The position numbers and the translations under genes are program-made. A DNA stretch of 64,000 bases from Chitinophaga rupis (GTDB lineage Bacteria; Bacteroidota; Bacteroidia; Chitinophagales; Chitinophagaceae): NCBI RefSeq assembly GCF_900109685.1, contig NZ_FOBB01000003.1, positions 744,001-808,000 of the forward strand, given 5' to 3'. Shown in pieces: positions 42,284-53,954 of the stretch; position 1 is the stretch's first letter; each line of letters opens with the position of its first letter. Under the pieces are notes generated by a model. It was given only the letters and a program-made list of their open reading frames with translations. It ran no database searches and was not told the origin of the DNA.

Positions 42284-43270
42284 ATAAACGGGTTCGCCCA
42301 GCGCGGGTATTAACATGGCTGCTGCAAGCCCATTGGCCCCGGCGGCCTGCTGCAGCTGCTGCACCGGGTAGTACAACGGTTCATCAGACAGGTCAAAGGT
42401 GCCATAGTGCATGGGAATAAGCCGTGCAGCCTGCAGGTCTTTAAAAGCCAGTAAGGCATCTGTGGGAGATTGATGATTTACATGCATGAACCATTCCGGC
42501 TCATAAGCGCCAATGCCTAATAACGCATAACTGAATGGGCCAAAAACCTGCGAAGCCAGCTTGTAGTGCCCGTTATAACCACTATCCCCGCCAAAGTAAA
42601 TACTGGTTTGCCCACTCTTAATCACAAAGCCACCCCATAAATGTTTGTTGGTATCAAATGCGCCCCGCTTAGCCCAATGCCGGGCAGGTACAAAATATAC
42701 AGCCAGGCCGCTTTCATTGGTTTGGTATTGCTGGTACCAGCCGGCGGTTTGCATACGTACATTTTGGCCCCATCCTTTTAGCAAGGCATCCATATGTAAA
42801 CCGGTAAGCACCTGTATCTGCGGGTTATTGGCGAATACTGTTCCCAAACTTTGTTTATCACAATGGTCCCTGTGATCGTGGGACAAGAGCAGATAATGAA
42901 TACCTTTTAACAGCTGCGGATCAAGCGGGAAAGGAGACACCCGTTTGTTGAACAAAATGTTGCCAAAAACAGGATCTGTAAGAAAAACAGTTTTATGTAA
43001 ACGGATGTAAAACGTGCAGTGCCCCAGCCATACAATGCAATCCTGCTCATTATTGAGCCAGGAAAGATCCGTACTGATGTTGGGCTGATAGCGGGTACGT
43101 TTCTCCTGCTTAAAAGGATTTTTTTGCAGCTGCCATTTAAGCACTTCCCACAGCGTTGTTATGTAAGGGTGCTCTATGTTCCGGAACCTGCCGCGATCAT
43201 CTACCGGCGTGCCCTGCCAGTCCGGCGAGGGCGGTATTGTATTTAAAAGCGGGTTACTCAGGTAAGGCAT
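42278..43270 (-). CDS. MBL-fold metallo-hydrolase (UlaG/NAPE-PLD-like)
   Basis: 330 residues from the ATG at 43270; an upstream ATG at 43309 is less likely. The metal-binding motif is LLSHDHRDHCD, followed by the HWAKRGAFDTNKHLWGGFVI region and YFGGDSGYN. This matches the NAPE-phospholipase D/UlaG-type metal-dependent hydrolases. The substrate is uncertain (phospholipid or lactone). It overlaps the DinB gene end to end by 6 nt. Confidence 0.9.
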   Translation of the reverse strand: MPYLSNPLLNTIPPSPDWQGTPVDDRGRFRNIEHPYITTLWEVLKWQLQKNPFKQEKRTRYQPNISTDLSWLNNEQDCIVWLGHCTFYIRLHKTVFLTDPVFGNILFNKRVSPFPLDPQLLKGIHYLLLSHDHRDHCDKQSLGTVFANNPQIQVLTGLHMDALLKGWGQNVRMQTAGWYQQYQTNESGLAVYFVPARHWAKRGAFDTNKHLWGGFVIKSGQTSIYFGGDSGYNGHYKLASQVFGPFSYALLGIGAYEPEWFMHVNHQSPTDALLAFKDLQAARLIPMHYGTFDLSDEPLYYPVQQLQQAAGANGLAAAMLIPALGEPVYL

Positions 43271-43280
43271 GTTATTAAAA

Positions 43281-44744
43281 TTACTGCATTCCCTGCAGCC
43301 ATTCCGCATAAATTTCCTGGTACTGTGCCTGCCCTGCGTCCGGCTCTACGGTTGCAATACATTCCATTCCCTTAAACGCATCTTCCAGGGAATAACAACC
43401 GGCGCCTACACCGGCTGCACGGGCAGCACCCTGCGCACCATCAGTATTATACAACTCTATTACTACGTTTAATGTGTTGGCAAATACCTGGCGGAACAAG
43501 GGGCTCAGGAACATATTGGCATGGCCTGCCCTTACGCGCTGAATGTTCATTTGCATCTGCGTCATAATATCCACTCCGTAACGCAGCGCAAACACAATAC
43601 CTTCCTGTGCGGCACGCAGCAGGTGCTCTTTATGGTGAATATTAAACTGCAGGTTCTTAACAGATGCACCGCTATCAACATTAGCCAGGATACGTTCTGC
43701 ACCATTACCAAAAGGATAAATGCGCAGTCCGTCTGCACCTACAGGGGCTTTGCCGGCCAGGATATTCATTTCGTTATACGGCAGGTTGCCGGTCATGCTT
43801 CTGAGCCAGCTGTTTAAAATGCCGGTACCGTTCAGGCACATGAGCACACCATTACGTATATCTGTTTCCGTATTATTCACATGTACAAAAGTATTCACGC
43901 GGCTTTGCTCATCATACGCGATCTGGTCATGCACGGCGTACACTACACCGGATGTACCGGCTGTGGTGGCGGCTTCCCCGGGTTGTAACACATTCAGGGA
44001 AAATGCATTGTTGGGCTGATCGCCGGCGCGGTAAGTAACCGGTATACCAGGCGCCAGGCCCAGTAGTTTGGCAGCAGCTTCCGTAAGCTTGCCCTGCAAA
44101 CCAAATGTGGGTACAATGTTGGACAACAGGGAGCGGTCTATTTTATAATAGTCCAGCAGTGACTGTGCTATACCATTCCCCGCAAAATCCCAGAAAATAC
44201 CTTCTGAAAGGCCGGATACGGTGGTGCAGGCTTCGCCGGTGAGACGCATGGCTATGAAATCGCCGGGCAGCATGATCTTGTGAATGCGCTCATACAGCTT
44301 AGGCTCGTTTTCCTGCACCCAGTGCAGCTTGGAAGCCGTGAAGTTACCGGGTGAGTTCAGCAAATGTTCCAGGCAATACTCGTGCCCCAGCTGTGCAAAT
44401 GCTTTGTTACCGATATTCACCGCACGGCTGTCGCACCAGATAATAGAAGGGCGCAGTACCTGCTGGTCTTTATCCACACATACCAAACCATGCATCTGGT
44501 AAGCAATACCAATACCGGCTACGGTATGGCCGTCAAACGGCTGCTGCTTTTGCAGCAAATGGGTAGCGTGCTGCACCTCCTGCCACCAGCGTTCGGGATC
44601 CTGCTCTGCCCAACCGGCCTGCGGCGCCTGCATGGGCATTTCCTGTGCCGGGCTGGTGGCTGTAGCTACACAAATACCGCTGTCAGCATCCAGCAAAGCG
44701 GCTTTTACAGAAGAGGAACCTATATCGTAACCAAGTAAATACAT
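43281..44744 (-). CDS. xylB: FGGY-family carbohydrate kinase (xylulokinase-like)
   Basis: 487 residues. N-terminal MYLLGYDIGSSSVKAALLD, then GWAEQDPERWWQEV, IGIAYQMHGLVCVDKDQQVLRPSIIWCDSR and the C-terminal ATP-binding DGAQGAARAAGVGAG are FGGY motifs. The IAYQMHGLV and WCDSR segments favour xylulokinase, converting D-xylulose to xylulose 5-phosphate. It is next to a sodium:sugar symporter gene on the same strand. No xylA is in the window, so the sugar is provisional. Confidence 0.85.
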   Translation of the reverse strand: MYLLGYDIGSSSVKAALLDADSGICVATATSPAQEMPMQAPQAGWAEQDPERWWQEVQHATHLLQKQQPFDGHTVAGIGIAYQMHGLVCVDKDQQVLRPSIIWCDSRAVNIGNKAFAQLGHEYCLEHLLNSPGNFTASKLHWVQENEPKLYERIHKIMLPGDFIAMRLTGEACTTVSGLSEGIFWDFAGNGIAQSLLDYYKIDRSLLSNIVPTFGLQGKLTEAAAKLLGLAPGIPVTYRAGDQPNNAFSLNVLQPGEAATTAGTSGVVYAVHDQIAYDEQSRVNTFVHVNNTETDIRNGVLMCLNGTGILNSWLRSMTGNLPYNEMNILAGKAPVGADGLRIYPFGNGAERILANVDSGASVKNLQFNIHHKEHLLRAAQEGIVFALRYGVDIMTQMQMNIQRVRAGHANMFLSPLFRQVFANTLNVVIELYNTDGAQGAARAAGVGAGCYSLEDAFKGMECIATVEPDAGQAQYQEIYAEWLQGMQ

Positions 44745-44749
44745 GCGTG

Positions 44750-44819
44750 AGAATTAAGAAGTAGGAAGAAAGAAGTAGGATGTATGAAACAGCGCGGCGC
44801 CAGATCTTACATCCTACTT
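44750..44819. repeat. AAGTAGG repeat hairpin between SSS and kinase genes
   Basis: AAGTAGGATGTA (44773-44784) / TACATCCTACTT (44808-44819) is a perfect 12-bp stem, preceded by TAAGAAGTAGGAAGAAAGAAG heptads. It sits between two genes that look co-transcribed. Confidence 0.75.
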
Positions 44820-44843
44820 GCTATTATCAGTTTATAATAACTA

Positions 44844-46454
44844 TTACCAGAATACTGTGTATAAGGCGGCCAGGATACCACATACCAAAATAGCGCCTAC
44901 GGCAAATGTACCGGATGTTTTGAACATGGAACCATCTACTTCCAGGCCTTTCGGGTTGTTCTTGCTCTTAGGATCCAGTAAGGTCATTACCACCATAATG
45001 GCCACGATCACTACAAAGATCCAGCCCATACGATCCAGGAAAGGCATTGACGGCATAGTGAATTTAATAACGATGGATAAGGGAATGGACAACAGCGCAC
45101 CGGTTAATGCTGCGGCTGAAGTAGTCCGCTTCCAGAAGAAGCCCAGTATGAAGATGGCAAATACACCCGGTGAAATGAACCCGGTATATTCCTGGATGTA
45201 CTGGAAGCCCTGATCCAGGTTGCTGAGCTGCGGCGCTACCACCACGCCGATAATGCAGGCTACGATGATGGCTATACGCCCTACATTCACCAGCTGCTGC
45301 TCTGTTGCATCTTTCTTGAAATAATGACGGTAAATATCCAGCGTAAAAATAGTGCTGATACTATTGGCCTTACCAGCTAGGGAAGCCACGATAGCCGCGG
45401 TTAAGGCTGCAAATGACAACCCTTTTAAACCTACAGGCAGCAAATTCAATAATACGGGATAGGCATGATCCGGTTTAATAACGCCGGCAGCATCGGTCAT
45501 TTCTGACTGGAACACACCGTTCTTATATAATACGTAAGCTGCAATACCGGGCAGCACTACGATCACAGGCATTAACAGTTTCAGGAAAGCGGCAAACAGG
45601 ATGCCTCCGCGGGCGGTTTTCAGATCCGCACCTAATGCACGCTGTGTAATGTACTGGTTACAGCCCCAGTAGTTCAGGTTCACGATCCACATACCACCGA
45701 TCAATACGGCAATACCAGGCAATTCATTATAGTGCGGGTTAGATTTGTCGAAGATCATGTGAAAATGTTCAGGCGCCAGCTTACGCAGCATGCCTACACC
45801 AGCCATCACCCCATCACCGCCAAAATGGTTGGCTACCAGGTTCAGCGCCAGGTAAGTAGTGGCCAGGCCTCCCAGGATCAGGAAAAATACCTGGATCACA
45901 TCCGTATACCCGATCACCTTCATACCACCCAGTGTAATGAACACTGCAAAAATGGCGAGCCCCCAAACGCAGGTGGTGAAGCTGAAACCTGAAATGGTTT
46001 GCACTGCCAGCGCGCCCAGGTACAGGATGGATGTAAGGTTCACGAAGATGTACAGCAAGAGCCAGAACACCGCCATTACAGTAGCCACCCGGTTATCATA
46101 CCGCTGGGAAAGGAATTGCGGCATGGTGTAGATCTTATTTTTTAGATATACCGGTATAAAAAAGATGGCAACGATCACCAGCGTGGCGGCAGCCATCCAT
46201 TCATAGGTAGATATTGCCAGGCCCATGGCAAAACCGGAGCCGGACATACCAATAAATTGTTCTGCGGAAATATTAGAGGCGATCAATGATGCACCAATGG
46301 CCCACCAGGTCAGTGATCCCTCTGCCAGGAAGAAATCTTTTGTATCAGCGGTGCTCTTCTTTTTCTTTCTATAGATGTAAAATCCATAACCGGCTACGAT
46401 AAAAAAATACACCAGGAACACGGCGTAATCGAGGAACTGTAGACTCTTTTGCAT
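44844..46454 (-). CDS. Sodium:solute symporter (SSS family, sugar type)
   Basis: 536 residues with about 14 hydrophobic segments. FFLAEGSLTWWAIGASLIASNISAEQFIGMSG is the conserved SSS motif, with GCNQYITQRALGADL and SLAGKANSISTIFTLDIYRH further on. The closest functional relatives are SGLT-type sodium/sugar symporters. It likely feeds the adjacent FGGY kinase. Confidence 0.92.
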   Translation of the reverse strand: MQKSLQFLDYAVFLVYFFIVAGYGFYIYRKKKKSTADTKDFFLAEGSLTWWAIGASLIASNISAEQFIGMSGSGFAMGLAISTYEWMAAATLVIVAIFFIPVYLKNKIYTMPQFLSQRYDNRVATVMAVFWLLLYIFVNLTSILYLGALAVQTISGFSFTTCVWGLAIFAVFITLGGMKVIGYTDVIQVFFLILGGLATTYLALNLVANHFGGDGVMAGVGMLRKLAPEHFHMIFDKSNPHYNELPGIAVLIGGMWIVNLNYWGCNQYITQRALGADLKTARGGILFAAFLKLLMPVIVVLPGIAAYVLYKNGVFQSEMTDAAGVIKPDHAYPVLLNLLPVGLKGLSFAALTAAIVASLAGKANSISTIFTLDIYRHYFKKDATEQQLVNVGRIAIIVACIIGVVVAPQLSNLDQGFQYIQEYTGFISPGVFAIFILGFFWKRTTSAAALTGALLSIPLSIVIKFTMPSMPFLDRMGWIFVVIVAIMVVMTLLDPKSKNNPKGLEVDGSMFKTSGTFAVGAILVCGILAALYTVFW

Positions 46455-46540
46455 AAATGGTTTAACGTGGTAATTGAATAATTCTTATCCATATACCGGG
46501 TTGGTGATCGATAAAAAAGCGGATGAATATAGTAAAGAAA

Positions 46541-46648
46541 GCTGAAAGCGCAAAGTTGAAAGCGCAAAGCTCCGAAATTGATACGTATTGCCTGAATGCT
46601 GAGATGATTTGAGTACCCTTTGTGTTCATGCATTAAGCTTTGCGCTTT
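46541..46648. repeat. AAAGCGC heptamer inverted repeat
   Basis: AAAGCGCAAAGCT (46559-46571) / AGCTTTGCGCTTT (46636-46648) is a perfect 13-bp pair. The right arm overlaps the stop region of the FAD oxidoreductase gene. Confidence 0.75.
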
Positions 46649-47786
46649 ATGCTTCCCCCAGCATCATTTGCGCCAGCTGCTGCGCTACCTCGCTGCCGAT
46701 AGCTACTCCCATACCGCCCATGCGCACACCCAGGAAAACGCGGCTGCTAAAGGGTTTAAGCAGGGGTTGCTTGCTGGCGCCAAAGGCCATAATACCCGCC
46801 CAGCGGCCGGCAATAGTAAAGGAGCGGCCCGGGAGGATAATGGTACGCAGCTTTTCTTCCAGCACCTGTTGTATACGATCATTCAGCTCAAAAGCCGTGG
46901 TAGTTTCCCCGGTAAAGTCCAGGTTGCGGCCACCGCCAAATAATACCCGGCCTTCCAGCTCGCGGAAATAAAAATAGCCCTCATCCATATGAAAAATACC
47001 TTTAAAGGGCAGGCCGGGAACCGGGTCTGTAATAAGTACCTGCCCACGGCCCGGCTGCAGGTCCAGCTGGGGCAGCAGAGCCTGGGTAAAGGCATTGGTG
47101 CAAATGGCGAGCTTGCCGGTATGGAACACAATTTCTTCCTGTGGGTTGGTTTGCTGCGTTATAACGTGAACGCCTGTGGGTGTTTCTTCCATACGCACCG
47201 CGGTGCAGCCGGTTTTTATCTCCACCCCTTTGGCAATAGCCAGGTCTATAAGGGCGCGCATCATATGGCCGGTATGCAGCTCCCCTTCATAATTGTTTTG
47301 TACCAATGCTTGTGTAAAGCTGTCATCAAATCCGAAAGATGCTATTTTTTCATTCACCAGGGTAAAAGCATTACCGCCTAGTACGGGCTGCAGCAGGGCA
47401 TTCACTGCATCCAGCTGTTCCAGCGCCGGTAATTCCCGGGTGCTGATCAATTCATAGCTGCCTTGCTCCCGGTAATGAATATGCTCATCGCCCAGGCGCT
47501 GGCGCAGCATGTGCAGGCCTTTGCGGCGCATGGCTACCAAAGCAGTAACCTCCGCAGGGGAAAGGGTTTGCAGATCAGCTAATATTTCCGTGAGGCTGCC
47601 AATACAGGCAAAACCGGCATTTTTAGTACTGGCACCGGTGGGCAACAATGCCCGTTCCAGCACCAGCACACGGGCCTGCGGCTGCTGTTCCTTAATGCTG
47701 ATAGCAGCAGACAGGCCCACTATACCGCTGCCTAATACAATGTAGTGATAGTGGAGAAGGCTTTGTTTTTCCCAGTAGCTTAGCAT
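46647..47786 (-). CDS. FAD-dependent oxidoreductase (DAO/glycine-oxidase fold)
   Basis: 379 residues from the ATG at 47786. The ATG at 47807 lies in the intergenic repeat. FAD-binding HYIVLGSGIVGLSAAISIKEQ and the C-terminal FTIAGRWAGIMAFGASKQPLLKPFSSRVFLGVRMGGMGVAIGSEVA block match D-amino-acid/glycine-oxidase-type flavoproteins. Substrate unknown. Confidence 0.87.
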   Translation of the reverse strand: MLSYWEKQSLLHYHYIVLGSGIVGLSAAISIKEQQPQARVLVLERALLPTGASTKNAGFACIGSLTEILADLQTLSPAEVTALVAMRRKGLHMLRQRLGDEHIHYREQGSYELISTRELPALEQLDAVNALLQPVLGGNAFTLVNEKIASFGFDDSFTQALVQNNYEGELHTGHMMRALIDLAIAKGVEIKTGCTAVRMEETPTGVHVITQQTNPQEEIVFHTGKLAICTNAFTQALLPQLDLQPGRGQVLITDPVPGLPFKGIFHMDEGYFYFRELEGRVLFGGGRNLDFTGETTTAFELNDRIQQVLEEKLRTIILPGRSFTIAGRWAGIMAFGASKQPLLKPFSSRVFLGVRMGGMGVAIGSEVAQQLAQMMLGEA

Positions 47787-47793
47787 AAAAAAA

Positions 47794-47878
47794 GGTCCAT
47801 GGTCCATAGTCGATGGTCCATTGCCTGCTGCGTAATGCTGTTACTTACGCAAAATGCTATGGACCATGGACTATGGAC
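47794..47878. repeat. GGTCCAT heptamer inverted repeat
   Basis: GGTCCATGGTCCATAGTCGA on the left faces GGACCATGGACTATGGAC on the right, about 40 nt apart, with a nested GCGTAA/TTACGC stem. It separates the FAD oxidoreductase and the NADP oxidoreductase genes. Confidence 0.8.
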
Positions 47879-47882
47879 AAAT

Positions 47883-48824
47883 TTAAGGTATCAGCACCAC
47901 CTTACCATTAATATGATGGGTTTCCAGTGCCTGGTGGGCTTTGGCTACTTCGCGCAGGGGAAAGCTGGCATCCACCTTTATCTGTAGCTTACCGCTGGCC
48001 ATGAGGGATGCTACCTGCTCCATACGCCCGCCGCTGGGCCGTACGCTCATCCACACTACCCGCACACCCTTTTCTTTGGCTTTGGCCAGCACTGCCGGAT
48101 CATTTTTAAACATAGAAGGTAATGATACCATTATACCGCCGGGCTTAAGCACATCCAGGGAGCGCAGGGCGGTTTCCCCGCCCATAGCATCCAGCACCAC
48201 ATCTACAGGCGCTATGTTCTTTTCAAAGTGCTGATCGTGGTAATCAATGCTCTCATTTACACCCAGCTCTTTCAGATAAGCATGATTTTGTGCAGAGGCG
48301 GTGCCAATGATATATGTTTCCGTATTACGCGCCAGCTGCACGGCGATATGCCCTACCCCGCCTGCTGCTGCATGTATAAGGATCCGCTGGCCAGGCTGCA
48401 GCTGCGCATGATCATACAGGGCTTCCCAGGCGGTGAGGGTTACCAGGGGTGCAGCACCGGCTACATCATCTGTAATATTATCGGGCACACGGGCAAACTC
48501 CTCCTCTTCTACTATGGCAAATTGTGCATAGGCATTTGCAGGATTGGGGAAGTGGCTGAGGCCAAATACCCGGTCGCCGGGGCTGAACTTGTGGGCACCC
48601 TGGCCGGTATCTACGATCTGGCCGGCTATGTCCCAGCCCAGTATGGCGGGTAGTGTAAAGTATTGTGCCTGTCCTTTGCCGGCGCGTGTTTTATAATCTA
48701 CCGGGTTAATACCGGCGGCTTTTACTTTTACCAGCAGCTGGCCTGCAGCCGGCCGTGGTATGGGGATCTCTGTTATCTCGAAAGTGTTGGCGTCGCCAAA
48801 CTGTGGTAATGTAGCTGCTTGCAT
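47883..48824 (-). CDS. NADP-dependent zinc-independent alcohol dehydrogenase-like oxidoreductase
   Basis: 313 residues. MDR fold: VKVKAAGINPVDYKTRAG, the GWDIAGQIVDTGQGAHKFSPGDRVFGL block, and the nucleotide-binding LIHAAAGGVGHIAVQLAR. These features match quinone-oxidoreductase-like proteins without catalytic zinc. It likely reduces enones or quinones. Single gene. Confidence 0.9.
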   Translation of the reverse strand: MQAATLPQFGDANTFEITEIPIPRPAAGQLLVKVKAAGINPVDYKTRAGKGQAQYFTLPAILGWDIAGQIVDTGQGAHKFSPGDRVFGLSHFPNPANAYAQFAIVEEEEFARVPDNITDDVAGAAPLVTLTAWEALYDHAQLQPGQRILIHAAAGGVGHIAVQLARNTETYIIGTASAQNHAYLKELGVNESIDYHDQHFEKNIAPVDVVLDAMGGETALRSLDVLKPGGIMVSLPSMFKNDPAVLAKAKEKGVRVVWMSVRPSGGRMEQVASLMASGKLQIKVDASFPLREVAKAHQALETHHINGKVVLIP

Positions 48825-48839
48825 GATTCCGTTTTTTTT

Positions 48840-48905
48840 ATGCTGAATGCGGAACGCTTAACGCAGAACGCTGCGGGCGGTATGTGTTAAGCGTGCGCTT
48901 TAATT
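48840..48905. repeat. AACGC heptamer inverted repeat
   Basis: GCTGAATGCGGAACGC and TTAACGCAGAACGCTGCG face GTTAAGCGTGCGCTTT. The spacer from 48825 to 48970 holds nothing else recognisable. Confidence 0.6.
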
Positions 48906-48970
48906 ATCGCTCAATTATTCTGCCATTTTGCTAATAACGCACATTAGCGCCGGTTACGTATACCGTTGAG

Positions 48971-49044
48971 CATAAAGCTAAAAGCAGAAAGCACAAAGCA
49001 GTGTATGATCCCAGCGCTTTGTGCTTTCTGCCTTATGCTTTCAG
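48971..49044. repeat. AAAGC heptamer hairpin downstream of ilvA
   Basis: Arms 48974-48999 and 49016-49041 are 26 nt long and pair at 23 positions (core GCAGAAAGCACAAAGC). They overlap nothing and may act as a transcript 3' end. Confidence 0.8.
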
Positions 49045-49048
49045 CTTG

Positions 49049-50299
49049 TTACACCAGGTAACCGAACAGGTTATCGTCTTCGTTCAGTGCGGTATAATGC
49101 AGGTTATACTTGCGGAAGTTGGCTATCAGCGTATCATAATCCTCACGGTTCTTCAGCTCTATGCCTACCAGCGCGGGGCCGGTTTCCTTATTATGTTTCT
49201 GTATAAATTCAAAGCGGGTAATATCGTCGTTGGGGCCCAGTATATTGTTCAGAAAATCCCTGAGCGCGCCGGGCCTTTGGGCAAAACGTACAATAAAGTA
49301 ATGTTTCAGCCCTTCGTATAAGAGGGAACGTTCTTTTATTTCCTGCATGCGGTCTATATCATTATTGCCGCCGCTTACAATACAGACTACGCGTTTGCCT
49401 TTTATTTCATTGGCAAAATCGTCCAGCGCGGCTATAGATAAGGCGCCGGCCGGTTCTACCACAATAGCGTCCTCATTATACAGCTGCAGGATGGCGGAGC
49501 ATACTTTACCTTCTGCCACCAGGTGCATTTTGTCCAATACCTCTTTGCAGATCTCAAAAGGAAGGTTGCCTACCCTTTTTACGGCAGCGCCGTCTACAAA
49601 GCGGTCAATTTCGGTTAGGGTAACAGGGGCGCCGTTTTCCAGCGCGCGTAACATTGATGGCGCGCCTTTGGGCTCTACCCCTACAATGGTTGTTTTAGGA
49701 CTGTATGTTTTAAAATAAGTGCCTACCCCCGCTGCCAGCCCGCCGCCGCCAATGGGTATAAACAGGTAATCTACCTGCGGCTGATCTTCCAGGATCTCTA
49801 CGGCTACGGTGCCCTGCCCTTCAATGATCAGGGGATCATCAAAAGGAGGTATGAACGTCATGCCTTGTTGTTTGGTAAAGGCCTGCGCTTCAAATGCGCA
49901 ATCATCAAACGTATCGCCTACCAGCTGAATGCGGATGTGATCACCGCCAAACATTTTCACCTGGTTCACCTTTTGTTTGGGTGTGATGATGGGCATAAAC
50001 ACAACGCCCTGGATACCTAATAATTTACAGGAGTAAGCAAAGCCCTGTGCGTGGTTACCGGCACTGGCGCAGGTTACACCATTAGCCAGCTGCTCAGGTT
50101 TTAAACTGCTGATGAGGTTATAGGCGCCCCGCAGCTTATAGGAGCGTACGATCTGCATATCCTCCCGCTTCAGGTATACCTCACAGCCATAACGCCGGGA
50201 TAAAGTGGCGCTATAGGTAAGCGGCGTACGGTTCACCACCGACTTTAGCCGCTCAGCAGCACGGAGGATGTTTAATGGTTGGGCAGATACTTCAGACAT
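49049..50299 (-). CDS. ilvA: Threonine ammonia-lyase (biosynthetic)
   Basis: 416 residues from ATG 50299 (MSEVSAQPL). The in-frame upstream ATG at 50320 lies close to the AATTACG repeat. The PLP lysine is in RSYKLRGAYN, with SAGNHAQGFAYSC and GGGGLAAGVGTYFK loops. The C-terminal ACT-like regulatory domain (about 330-416) is present, suggesting isoleucine feedback. It makes 2-oxobutanoate for isoleucine. Last gene of the ilv operon. Confidence 0.94.
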   Translation of the reverse strand: MSEVSAQPLNILRAAERLKSVVNRTPLTYSATLSRRYGCEVYLKREDMQIVRSYKLRGAYNLISSLKPEQLANGVTCASAGNHAQGFAYSCKLLGIQGVVFMPIITPKQKVNQVKMFGGDHIRIQLVGDTFDDCAFEAQAFTKQQGMTFIPPFDDPLIIEGQGTVAVEILEDQPQVDYLFIPIGGGGLAAGVGTYFKTYSPKTTIVGVEPKGAPSMLRALENGAPVTLTEIDRFVDGAAVKRVGNLPFEICKEVLDKMHLVAEGKVCSAILQLYNEDAIVVEPAGALSIAALDDFANEIKGKRVVCIVSGGNNDIDRMQEIKERSLLYEGLKHYFIVRFAQRPGALRDFLNNILGPNDDITRFEFIQKHNKETGPALVGIELKNREDYDTLIANFRKYNLHYTALNEDDNLFGYLV

Positions 50300-50317
50300 G
50301 TTGTAACTCACTTTTAG

Positions 50318-50495
50318 CATTACGAATTATCAATTACGAATTACGATCCCGCCGAAGCGGGGCATAAATGCCTTTGAAAAGACATTATGAATATGCATAA
50401 TTAAAATGCAGCGATTGAACAAAGCGATTCAAAAAACCAGCTCAATCATCCGCCTTAATCAATTCGTAATTCGTAATTAAATAATTCGTAATTGA
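50318..50495. repeat. Intra-operonic AATTACG heptamer inverted repeat
   Basis: AATTATCAATTACGAATTACG on the ilvA side faces CGTAATTCGTAATTAAAT and ATTCGTAATTG on the ilvC side. A small stem CCGCCGAAGCGGGG lies between. It separates ilvC from ilvA in the same operon. Confidence 0.75.
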
Positions 50496-50498
50496 ATA

Positions 50499-51545
50499 TT
50501 AGGCGTTGTTCGGACGCAGCTTACGTACGGCTGCACCGGCCTGCCACATTTCACTTTCACGCAGTTCTTTCAGCTCTTCGTTCAGCTTTTCGCGGTAGTC
50601 CGGAGTGCTGTTGGAGGCGATAGAACGGGCGGCTTCTTTACCGGCTGCTACGCTGGCATACAGCTCTTCAAACACCGGCTGGGTGGCTGCCTTAAACTTC
50701 TTCCACCAATCCAGCGCACCGCGTTGGGCAGTAGTAGAACAGTTAGCATACATCCAGTCCATACCATTCTCTGCTACCAGCGGCATCAGGGATTGGGTGA
50801 GCTCTTCTACAGTTTCGTTGAAAGCTTCTGAAGGAGAGTGGCCGTTTTTGCGCAACACTTCATACTGAGCGGCAAAAATACCCTGTATACAACCCATCAG
50901 CGTACCGCGTTCGCCGGTAAGATCGCTATATACTTCTTTCTTAAAATCTGTCTGGAACAGGTAGCCGGAGCCTACGCCAATACCCAGTGCAATCACACGA
51001 TCGCGAGCTTTGCCGGTGGCATCCTGGAAAATGGCGAAGCTGGAGTTCAGCCCCTGGCCTGCCAGGAACAGCCTGCGCAGGGAGGTACCTGAACCTTTAG
51101 GCGCTACCAGTATTACATCTACATCTGCCGGGGGAATGATGTTTGTTTGCTCTTTGTAGGTGATGCCAAAACCATGGGAAAAATACAATGCCTTACCGGG
51201 GGTGAGGTATTGCTTTAATGTAGGCCACAGGGTGATCTGGCCGGCATCAGACAGCAGGAACTGAATAATGGTGCCTTTCTGTGCAGCTTCTTCGATCTCG
51301 AACAGCGTTTTACCGGGTACCCAGCCATCTGCAATGGCTTTATCCCAGGTTTTAGAATCTTTACGCTGACCAATGATCACATTAAAACCATTGTCTTTAA
51401 GGTTCAATGCCTGGCCGGGGCCCTGCACGCCGTAACCGATAATAGCGATCGTTTCATTTTTCAGAACTTCTCTCGCTTTTTCCATGGGGAATTCTTCTCT
51501 GGTTACTACGTCTTCCAGTACCCCGCCAAAATTGATGGTTGCCAT
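50499..51545 (-). CDS. ilvC: Ketol-acid reductoisomerase
   Basis: 348 residues, class I (short) size. IAIIGYGVQGPGQALNLKDNGFNVIIGQRKDSKTW (NADP-binding), APKGSGTSLRRLF, DLTGERGTLMGCIQGIFAAQYEVL and the C-terminal ANCSTTAQRGALDWWKKF carry the Mg and substrate residues. Converts acetolactate and acetohydroxybutyrate to the dihydroxy acids. It is 52 nt downstream of ilvN. Confidence 0.96.
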   Translation of the reverse strand: MATINFGGVLEDVVTREEFPMEKAREVLKNETIAIIGYGVQGPGQALNLKDNGFNVIIGQRKDSKTWDKAIADGWVPGKTLFEIEEAAQKGTIIQFLLSDAGQITLWPTLKQYLTPGKALYFSHGFGITYKEQTNIIPPADVDVILVAPKGSGTSLRRLFLAGQGLNSSFAIFQDATGKARDRVIALGIGVGSGYLFQTDFKKEVYSDLTGERGTLMGCIQGIFAAQYEVLRKNGHSPSEAFNETVEELTQSLMPLVAENGMDWMYANCSTTAQRGALDWWKKFKAATQPVFEELYASVAAGKEAARSIASNSTPDYREKLNEELKELRESEMWQAGAAVRKLRPNNA

Positions 51546-51597
51546 TGTTATTTCCGATTTTAGATTTTAGATTTATTAACGATGCGTTGTGAACAGC

Positions 51598-52149
51598 TTA
51601 GCTGTTTGTGGTTTTAAAGTTATCGGCTTCCTTACCGGCCAGCTCTTTCAGGTGATCGTGGAAACGGCGGCTCCATTTTACAATGGCTACCCGGCCGCTT
51701 TTGGAATACTCGATCAGCCCATAAGGTTCCAGCTTCTTAAGCATATCTATCAGCTCCTGTTGATGCCCGGTTTTTTCTATCACAAAATATTCTTCGGTGA
51801 TAGTGAGGATACGGGCGTGGTTATCGCGGATCAGCTGCTCAATATTACCATTTTGCAGTGATTTGGTAGATATTTTATACAAGGCCAGCTCCTGGTACAC
51901 CACTTCATCCTCTTCATGTACAAAGGCACGATGTATCTCTATGAGCTTTTCTATCTGGCCCACTACCTTGTCCAGCTTTTCGCGTTCAGACAGTACGGTG
52001 ATGATGAACTTATATACACCGGGTATTTCCGTTTCAGCCGTGGTAAGGCTGGTGATGTTGATGCCGCGGCGGGTGAAGATAACGGTGATACGGTTAGTGA
52101 TACCGATACGATCCTCCGTATATACCGTTACTGTATATTCTTTTTGCAT
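51598..52149 (-). CDS. ilvN: Acetolactate synthase small subunit
   Basis: 183 residues. The N-terminal ACT domain (YTVTVYTEDRIGITNRITVIFTRRGINITSLTTAETEIPGVYKFIITV) is typical of the regulatory subunit. The C-terminal half contains ILTITEEYFVIEKTGH and IEYSKSGRVAI. It binds valine and activates IlvB. It lies between ilvB and ilvC. Confidence 0.93.
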   Translation of the reverse strand: MQKEYTVTVYTEDRIGITNRITVIFTRRGINITSLTTAETEIPGVYKFIITVLSEREKLDKVVGQIEKLIEIHRAFVHEEDEVVYQELALYKISTKSLQNGNIEQLIRDNHARILTITEEYFVIEKTGHQQELIDMLKKLEPYGLIEYSKSGRVAIVKWSRRFHDHLKELAGKEADNFKTTNS

Positions 52150-52193
52150 GATTGTCTTAATGTGTTGGTGAAAAAGTGATGGATGAACCGGTA

Positions 52194-53954
<1,761 letters not shown>
